21,819 nucleotides of DNA, taken from NCBI GenBank assembly GCA_007571115.1, contig RKSA01000244.1, positions 1-21,819 of the forward strand, given 5' to 3'. A model generated the notes under the pieces. That model was not told where the DNA came from. It saw only the letters and a list, made by a program, of their open reading frames with translations, and did not search any database. A program made the translations under genes and the position numbers. The stretch is from Gammaproteobacteria bacterium. Its GTDB lineage: Bacteria > Pseudomonadota > Gammaproteobacteria > Pseudomonadales > Pseudohongiellaceae. This document shows, in pieces, positions 15,593-21,819 of this stretch. How positions within the stretch are numbered: the first letter of the stretch is position 1; every line of letters begins with the position of its first letter.

Positions 15593-16480
15593 GTGCCTTG
15601 CTCTAGGCGCTACATCGGGCGTTTCGCGCCCTCGCCCACCGGCCCGCTGCACCTTGGCTCGCTCGTTGCGGCGCTCGCGAGCTTTCTCGACGCGCGCGCC
15701 GCAGCCGGCGCCTGGCTCGTGCGCATGGAAGATCTCGACCCGCCGCGGCAGCCACCAGGCGCTGCCGAGGCGATCCTGCGGCAACTCGAACAGCTCGGCC
15801 TCTGCTGGGACGGCGCCGTGCTCCATCAAAGCTCGCGAATCCCCGCCTACGAGGAGCTTTTCAGCGAGTTACGCAAGCGAAAGCTTTGCTATCGCTGCGA
15901 TTGCAGCCGCCAGCAGTTGCGCGCCATGGGTTCGGTCTACGACGGCCGTTGCCGCGAACGCGAGCAGCCTCCCGCAGGCGCCCACGCCTGGCGGCTGCGA
16001 ACGCCCGCCGAAGTGTTCGCCTTCGATGACCGCATCCAAGGTCCGTACCGGCAAAACCTCGAAGGCGACGTCGGCGATTTCGTCGTGCGGCGCAAGGATG
16101 GCCTGTTCGCGTACCAGCTCGCCGTAGTCGCCGACGACGCCTTTCAGCAAGTCAACCAGGTGGTGCGTGGCGCCGACCTGCTCGACTCGACTCCGCGGCA
16201 GCTCTATCTGCAATCGCTGCTCAGCTTGCCGCGACCGCGTTACGCCCACGTTCCGGTGCTCGTCAACGAGCACGGCCAGAAGTTGAGCAAGCAGCATTTT
16301 GCAGCGCCGATCGACACGCGCCACCCGGCGCCACTGCTGCGCCGCGCGCTGCGCTTTCTCGGCCAGGTGCCACCAATCGGACCTGCCAGCGGCGCCGAGC
16401 TGCTCGAATGGGCGATTGCCCACTGGGATGCCCGGCGAATTCCGCGGCAGCACGACCTCGCCGCCAATGCGCAGCCATGA
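15593..16480 (+). CDS. gluQ: Glutamyl-Q tRNA(Asp) synthetase
   Basis: 295 residues: a truncated GluRS-type catalytic core without the anticodon-binding domain, which charges queuosine of tRNA(Asp) with glutamate. Seen: the HIGH equivalent FAPSPTGPLHLGSLVAAL, VRMEDLDPPR, the zinc-site pattern CDCSRQQLRAMGSVYDGRC, and the KMSKS equivalent GQKLSKQ. Start: GTG at 15593, with GAGGG about 9 nt upstream, giving MPCSRRYIGRFAPSPTG. It follows dksA directly and precedes the CbrB-like regulator. In Pseudomonas a cbrA kinase gene follows gluQ, but here only 167 bp separate it from the regulator. Confidence 0.96.
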   Translation: MPCSRRYIGRFAPSPTGPLHLGSLVAALASFLDARAAAGAWLVRMEDLDPPRQPPGAAEAILRQLEQLGLCWDGAVLHQSSRIPAYEELFSELRKRKLCYRCDCSRQQLRAMGSVYDGRCREREQPPAGAHAWRLRTPAEVFAFDDRIQGPYRQNLEGDVGDFVVRRKDGLFAYQLAVVADDAFQQVNQVVRGADLLDSTPRQLYLQSLLSLPRPRYAHVPVLVNEHGQKLSKQHFAAPIDTRHPAPLLRRALRFLGQVPPIGPASGAELLEWAIAHWDARRIPRQHDLAANAQP

Positions 16481-16535
16481 GCGACTCTCGCGGTTTCGCC
16501 CCAGCGCCGCGATGCAAGGACCGCAATGGCGATAT

Positions 16536-16544
16536 TGTTATAAT
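16536..16544 (+). promoter_or_regulatory. Extended -10 promoter element before the CbrB-like regulator
   Basis: TGTTATAAT, a TGn extension plus a perfect TATAAT, lies 104 bp upstream of ATG 16648. The predicted start site near 16551 would leave a leader of about 95 nt. No convincing -35 is seen, which is normal for extended -10 promoters. It gives the regulator (and possibly pcnB) its own sigma70-type transcript, independent of gluQ. Confidence 0.5.
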
Positions 16545-16647
16545 CGGCGCACTTTCTCATGAGCAGGGCAGCGGATTTCGCTTCGTGTCGCGGTCGTTTG
16601 CGCCTGTTCATGGCTGCCGGTGAAAACGGTGGGAACGATAATCTGAC

Positions 16648-17988
<1,341 letters not shown>

Positions 17989-17989
17989 G

Positions 17990-18022
17990 CTATTCTAAAA
18001 CCATTCTGAAACCACTCTGAAA
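17990..18022. repeat. 11-bp tandem repeat, three units
   Basis: CTATTCTAAAA, CCATTCTGAAA and CCACTCTGAAA follow one another directly between the regulator stop and the pcnB ribosome-binding site. The array fills most of a 53-bp gap; in Pseudomonas this cbrB-pcnB gap carries the CrcZ sRNA, for which there is no room here. The unit resembles the 12-bp repeat CCTCTCACGAAA near mrp, with the same CC start and GAAA end. Confidence 0.7.
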
Positions 18023-18041
18023 CCATGCCGGAGAGATTTTC

Positions 18042-19400
18042 GTGAACACCAGCCTTAGACTGCCGGGAATCGACAAGGCGATCTCCATTCCCCAGGCCGA
18101 ACATGGCATCTCGCGCAAGCAGGTTTCCGAAGCTGCGCTGCGGGTCGTCCACGCCCTGGAGAATGCCGGTTTCGCGGCCTTTCTCGTCGGCGGCTGCGTT
18201 CGCGACCTGTTGCTCGGCCTGCGGCCGAAGGATTTCGACGTCGCGACCAATGCCCGCCCCGAACAGATCCGCCGCGTGTTCCGCCGCTCGCGAATCATCG
18301 GCCGCCGTTTCAAGATCGTACACGTTCGCCAGGGGCGCGAAATCATCGAGGTGACGACCTTCCGCGGCCACCACCAGGCGGAAAACCGGCTCGGCCGCAA
18401 GCCATCGAGAGAACAGTCGCAAAACCTCGACTCGGCCCACTCCCATGCGGGAATGACCTTGCTCGACAACGTCTACGGCGATATCGACGAAGACGCAGCG
18501 CGACGCGATTTCACGATCAATGCGCTGTATTGCAGCGCCGGCCGGTTCGAGATTCTTGACTTTCACGACGGGCTGCGCGACCTGCGCGAGCGCCGCCTGC
18601 GAATGATCGGCGACGCGCGCGAACGATACCGCGAGGATCCGGTGCGAATGCTTCGCGCCGTCCGTTTTGCCGTGAAGCTCGGCCTGAGCATGGACGATGC
18701 AACCGGGAAGCCGATCCGGCAACTCGGGCAATTGCTCGAGTCGGCCGCTGCCCCGCGACTGTTCGACGAATTGCTCAAGCTGTTCGGTGGCGGCCACGCC
18801 GAGGCGACTTTCCGGCAATTGCGCGAAATGGGGCTCGACCGCATCCTGTTCAGCCATCGCCACCCCAGCCCGCAGCACATCAGCGACCCCGCCGACCGGC
18901 TCGTCGAGCTGGCGCTGCGCAATACCGATTCGAGAATCGCCAAGGATCTTCCGGTAACGCCGGCATTCCTGCTCGCTGCGCTGCTTTGGCCGGCCTTGCA
19001 GCAGCGCCTTGGCCCGATGCCGCCTCCCCGGACCCTGGCGCAGATCGCCGAATGCGGCGAACGCGTCGTGGTCGAACAGGCGGCCCATACGACGATCCCG
19101 CGGCGAATCAGCTTCGCCAGCAGGCAAATCTGGGAGCTGCAGCATCGCCTCGAATGCCGGAATCGCCGTGCCATCGCCTTCAGCCATGAACATCCGCGCT
19201 TCCGCGCCGCCTACGACTTTCTGCTGCTGCGCGAGCAAAGCGGCGAGCAGCTCGGCGGCATGGGCGCCTGGTGGACGGCGTTCCAGCAAGCCGACAAGGG
19301 CGAGCAGGCGACCATGCTCGACGAGTTGCCCGGCCGCTCCGCCCGCAAGCGGCGCAAACGGCGCGGCAGACGCCGCGCGACCCCGGAACGTCCGGCATAG
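18042..19400 (+). CDS. pcnB: Poly(A) polymerase I
   Basis: 452 residues. Adds poly(A) tails to RNA 3' ends, marking RNAs for decay. Class II nucleotidyltransferase head: LVGGCVRDLLLGLRPKDFDV with the catalytic DxD (DFD), then RRDFTINALYC and REDPVRMLRAVRFAVKLG. The C-terminus is strongly basic (RKRRKRRGRRR), as in PcnB and unlike short CCA-adding enzymes. The GTG start at 18042 follows GGAGAG with 6-nt spacing. folK, which follows pcnB in Pseudomonas, is absent; panB starts 60 bp downstream. Confidence 0.96.
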   Translation: MNTSLRLPGIDKAISIPQAEHGISRKQVSEAALRVVHALENAGFAAFLVGGCVRDLLLGLRPKDFDVATNARPEQIRRVFRRSRIIGRRFKIVHVRQGREIIEVTTFRGHHQAENRLGRKPSREQSQNLDSAHSHAGMTLLDNVYGDIDEDAARRDFTINALYCSAGRFEILDFHDGLRDLRERRLRMIGDARERYREDPVRMLRAVRFAVKLGLSMDDATGKPIRQLGQLLESAAAPRLFDELLKLFGGGHAEATFRQLREMGLDRILFSHRHPSPQHISDPADRLVELALRNTDSRIAKDLPVTPAFLLAALLWPALQQRLGPMPPPRTLAQIAECGERVVVEQAAHTTIPRRISFASRQIWELQHRLECRNRRAIAFSHEHPRFRAAYDFLLLREQSGEQLGGMGAWWTAFQQADKGEQATMLDELPGRSARKRRKRRGRRRATPERPA

Positions 19401-19423
19401 GCCACAGTCTGGCGGAAACGGGC

Positions 19424-19429
19424 TACAAT
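19424..19429 (+). promoter_or_regulatory. Possible -10 box upstream of panB
   Basis: GGCTACAATC contains TACAAT 31 bp upstream of the panB ATG, in the 60-bp pcnB-panB gap. No clear -35 is seen at 17 bp, so panBC may equally be read through from pcnB. Confidence 0.3.
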
Positions 19430-19460
19430 CACCCTCCGAAGTGCAAGCGCGAACATCGCC

Positions 19461-20273
19461 ATGAGCAGTCAACGCAAGGCTGGCGCAGTCACCTTGACGA
19501 CATTGCAGAAGCTCGCCGAGCAAGGCGAGAAATTCGCCTGCCTGACCGCCTACGACGCCTGCCTCGCCGCGCTGGCAAGCCGGGCCGGAGTCGAGCTGCT
19601 GCTGGTCGGCGACTCGCTCGGCATGGTCCTGCAAGGCCACGACAGCACCTTGCCGGTGACGATGGCCGACATGATCTACCACATGCATTGCGTCAGGCGC
19701 GGCAACGAGGGTGCCTTGCTCATGGGCGACATGCCCTTCATGAGCTATGCCTCGGAGTCCCAGACCTTGGAAAACGCTGCGGCGCTGATGCGCGCCGGCG
19801 CCCAGCTCATCAAGCTCGAAGGCGGCGCGTGGATCGCCAACAGCACGCGCCTGCTCGCCGAACGCGGCATTCCGGTCTGTGCGCACATGGGCCTGACTCC
19901 GCAGTCGGTGAACCGCATCGGTGGCTTCCACGTGCAAGGCCGCGACACCAGCCAGGCGCAGCAAATCATCGAGGAAGCGCAGGTGCTCGAGCGCTCGGGG
20001 GCGAGCCTGCTATTGCTCGAATGCGTGCCGGCCGAGCTCGCTGCGCGGATCACCGAACTGCTCGGGATTCCGGTGATCGGAATCGGTGCGGGGCCCGATA
20101 CCAACGGCCAGATCATGGTCCTGCACGATGCGCTGGGCATTTCGCCGATCACGCCCAAATTCGTCAAGAACTTCCTTCCCGAATCGACCGATGGCATCCC
20201 CGGCGCACTTGCCGCCTACGTCGATGCTGTCAAGCAGGGCCGCTTTCCGGGCCCGGAACATTGCTTCCACTGA
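19461..20273 (+). CDS. panB: 3-methyl-2-oxobutanoate hydroxymethyltransferase
   Basis: 270 residues. Transfers a hydroxymethyl group from methylene-tetrahydrofolate to alpha-ketoisovalerate, making ketopantoate for pantothenate and CoA. Seen: FACLTAYDACLAALASRAGVE, LLVGDSLGMVLQGHDSTLPVT (metal-binding Asp), MGDMPFMSY, IKLEGG, AHMGLTPQSVNRIGGFHVQG and IGIGAGPDTNGQIMVLHDALG, all standard PanB signatures. ATG 19461 is the expected start, without a strong ribosome-binding site. Its TGA overlaps the panC ATG by one base (TGATG), coupling the pair. Confidence 0.98.
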   Translation: MSSQRKAGAVTLTTLQKLAEQGEKFACLTAYDACLAALASRAGVELLLVGDSLGMVLQGHDSTLPVTMADMIYHMHCVRRGNEGALLMGDMPFMSYASESQTLENAAALMRAGAQLIKLEGGAWIANSTRLLAERGIPVCAHMGLTPQSVNRIGGFHVQGRDTSQAQQIIEEAQVLERSGASLLLLECVPAELAARITELLGIPVIGIGAGPDTNGQIMVLHDALGISPITPKFVKNFLPESTDGIPGALAAYVDAVKQGRFPGPEHCFH

Positions 20274-21139
20274 TGCATAGCGTCAGCCGCATCAGCGAGG
20301 CGCGAGCCTGGCTCGCCGAACGGCGCAGCGCCGGGCACAGCATCGGCCTCGTGCCGACGATGGGCAATATCCACGCCGGGCATCTCGCCCTGCTCGAGCG
20401 CTGCCGCGAGGAATGCGCTTGCAGCGTCGTCAGCATTTTCGTCAATCCGCTGCAGTTCGGCGCCGAGGAGGATTTCAGCAGCTACCCGCGCACCCTCGAG
20501 CGTGACCGCGAAGCGCTCGCCGCGAACGGCTGCGAGCTGCTCCTGCACCCTTCGACCAGCGAAGTCTACGGCGCACACCCCGAAAGCTCGACCAGCGTCC
20601 ACGTGCCGGGGCTTGCCGAGAGCCATTGCGGCGCCTCGCGACCGGGGCACTTCGATGGCGTGGCGACGGTGGTGACCCGGCTGCTCAACTTCGTCGAGCC
20701 CGATCGCGCCTATTTCGGCCTCAAGGACTACCAGCAGTTCCTGCTCGTGCAAAAGCTCGCGGCCGAGCTTGGCTTCGCGACGCGAATCGTCGGCGTGGAA
20801 ACCTGCCGGGAAGCCGATGGCCTTGCCATCAGTTCGCGCAACGCATACCTGAGCGAGGCCGAACGGCGCAAGGCGCCGACGCTGCATCGCACATTGCGCG
20901 CAATCGCGGCACAGATCGCCGCTGGCGCGCGCGACTACCGGCAACTCGCTGCAGAAGGTGGCGAAGGTCTCGCCAAGGCAGGGTTCGCCCTCGACTATCT
21001 CGACATCTGCCACGCACACAGTCTCGAGCCGGCAGGTCCAGCGGACCGCCAGCTCGTCATTCTCGCCGCCGCCTTGCTCGGCGCCACGCGCCTGATCGAC
21101 AATCTGCGCGTCGTGCTCGATTCGAGCTCTGCGGCATAA
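20273..21139 (+). CDS. panC: Pantothenate synthetase (pantoate-beta-alanine ligase)
   Basis: 288 residues. Joins pantoate and beta-alanine with ATP through a pantoyl-adenylate. Seen: the nucleotide-binding PTMGNIHAGHLALLERC (HIGH-like), VSIFVNPLQFG, RPGHFDGVATVVTRLLNFV, FGLKDYQQFLLVQKL and the KMSKS-like DGLAISSRNAYLSE. The start ATG at 20273 overlaps the panB stop; longer in-frame extensions run into panB and are rejected. panD, which would supply beta-alanine, is not in the window, so its supply must come from elsewhere. acs begins 31 bp downstream. Confidence 0.98.
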   Translation: MHSVSRISEARAWLAERRSAGHSIGLVPTMGNIHAGHLALLERCREECACSVVSIFVNPLQFGAEEDFSSYPRTLERDREALAANGCELLLHPSTSEVYGAHPESSTSVHVPGLAESHCGASRPGHFDGVATVVTRLLNFVEPDRAYFGLKDYQQFLLVQKLAAELGFATRIVGVETCREADGLAISSRNAYLSEAERRKAPTLHRTLRAIAAQIAAGARDYRQLAAEGGEGLAKAGFALDYLDICHAHSLEPAGPADRQLVILAAALLGATRLIDNLRVVLDSSSAA

Positions 21140-21170
21140 TTCTCGCAACCCCCGAAACCAGGAAGTTCCC

Positions 21171-21819
21171 ATGTCCAGGCAAACCATCTATCCGGTCACC
21201 GAGGCCGCCAGCAAGCACAGCCACCTCGACGAGGCACAGTTCGAGACGATGTACCGCCGTTCGATCGAGGAGCCCGAGGAATTCTGGGCCGAGCAGGCAG
21301 CGCGCTTCCTGCACTGGCACAGACCTTGGCAAAAGGCGATGGCGGGCGATTTCGCCAGCGCCGAAGTGCGCTGGTTCGAAGGCGGGCAGCTCAATGTCGC
21401 GTACAACTGCATCGACCGCCATCTGCCCCGCCGCGGCGAACAGACCGCGATCATCTGGGAGGGCGACGAGCCCGACCAGCAGCAGTTCATCAGCTACAGG
21501 CAGTTGCATCGCCAGGTGTGCAAGCTCGCCAATGCGCTCAAGGCCCGGGGCGTCGGCAAGGGCGACCGGGTCTGCATTTACCTGCCGATGATCCCGGAAG
21601 CGGCCTATGCCATGCTCGCCTGCGCGCGAATCGGCGCGATCCACTCGGTGGTGTTCGGCGGTTTCTCTCCCGAATCGCTCAAGGACCGCATCCTCGATTC
21701 GGATTGCCGAACGGTCATCACCGCCGACGAAGGCGTTCGCGGCCGCCGCGTGATCCCGCTCAAGAGCAATGTCGACAAAGCCCTCGAGCAGTGCCCGAAC
21801 GTGCATAGCGTGTTCGTCG
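21171..21819 (+). CDS. acs: Acetyl-CoA synthetase, 3' end outside window
   Basis: N-terminal 216 codons of an AMP-forming acetate:CoA ligase. Seen: the Acs-type N-terminus (SKHSHLDEAQFETMYRRSIE, EEFWAEQAARFLHWHRPW), LNVAYNCIDRHL, KGDRVCIYLPMIPEAAYAMLACARIGAIHSVVFGGFSPESLKDRI, typical of Acs and not of generic acyl-CoA ligases. The adenylate-forming core motifs lie beyond the window. ATG 21171 follows AGGAAG with 5-nt spacing. The 31-bp gap to panC allows co-transcription; in Pseudomonas pgi and panD lie between panC and acs, and they are missing here. Confidence 0.95.
   Translation, partial: MSRQTIYPVTEAASKHSHLDEAQFETMYRRSIEEPEEFWAEQAARFLHWHRPWQKAMAGDFASAEVRWFEGGQLNVAYNCIDRHLPRRGEQTAIIWEGDEPDQQQFISYRQLHRQVCKLANALKARGVGKGDRVCIYLPMIPEAAYAMLACARIGAIHSVVFGGFSPESLKDRILDSDCRTVITADEGVRGRRVIPLKSNVDKALEQCPNVHSVFV

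Noticed and set aside
16477..16623. 48-residue ORF with ATGA overlap at the gluQ stop
   Set aside because: The overlap is attractive, but the extended -10 element lies inside it, no domain is visible and it shows no similarity I can see to CbrA.
17989..18041. CrcZ-like sRNA between regulator and pcnB
   Set aside because: The gap is only 53 bp and consists mostly of 11-bp repeats and the pcnB ribosome-binding site.
19271..20272. In-frame upstream extension of panC into panB
   Set aside because: panC homologues begin at the ATG overlapping the panB stop; the extension is panB in another frame.

Overview
The window is high-GC bacterial chromosome, most likely from a gammaproteobacterium. The main evidence is gene order on the right side: aminotransferase, dksA, gluQ, a CbrB-like regulator, pcnB, panB, panC, acs. 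This is the order I recall from Pseudomonas, but here cbrA, folK, panD and pgi are missing. A K+-dependent-type membrane pyrophosphatase on the left argues against Pseudomonas itself. Genus cannot be set from the sequence alone. Layout, left to right: (1) 1-5429, minus strand: a sodium:alanine/glycine symporter (5' part only), an Mrp/ApbC-type ATPase with a damaged 5' end, the pyrophosphatase hppA, and a coiled-coil lipoprotein. hppA is flanked by two short-unit tandem repeat arrays (12 bp downstream, 17 bp upstream). (2) about 5660-9970, minus strand: an island of visibly lower GC with a complete cytosine-C5 DNA methyltransferase, a 51-codon-scale ORF translationally coupled behind it, a ribbon-helix-helix-like small ORF in front of it, and a 970-residue UvrD/HelD-like helicase carrying a PD-(D/E)XK-like insertion and C-terminal zinc ribbons. 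It looks like a defence or DNA-modification module; no complete restriction endonuclease is visible. (3) 10022-13053, plus strand: an uncharacterised membrane-anchored protein, a cystathionine gamma-synthase-family PLP enzyme, and an overlapping Rieske protein. (4) 13057-14942, minus strand: sfsA and a class I/II aminotransferase overlapping by 4 bp. (5) 15083-21819, plus strand: the housekeeping run dksA to acs (acs is cut by the window end).

The genes fit together in a few units. panB and panC (1-bp overlap) make pantoate and pantothenate for CoA, and acs beside them uses CoA to activate acetate. dksA, gluQ and pcnB act on transcription, tRNA modification and RNA 3' ends. hppA couples pyrophosphate hydrolysis to ion pumping and the symporter uses a sodium gradient.

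The strongest candidates for something new are: the CbrB-like regulator, which has lost the receiver phosphoacceptor Asp and the sigma54-contacting GAFTGA loop in a locus that has also lost the CbrA kinase; the methyltransferase/helicase-nuclease island; and the mrp 5' end, where one missing base in a 12-bp repeat separates the ATPase frame from a repeat-encoded leader frame.
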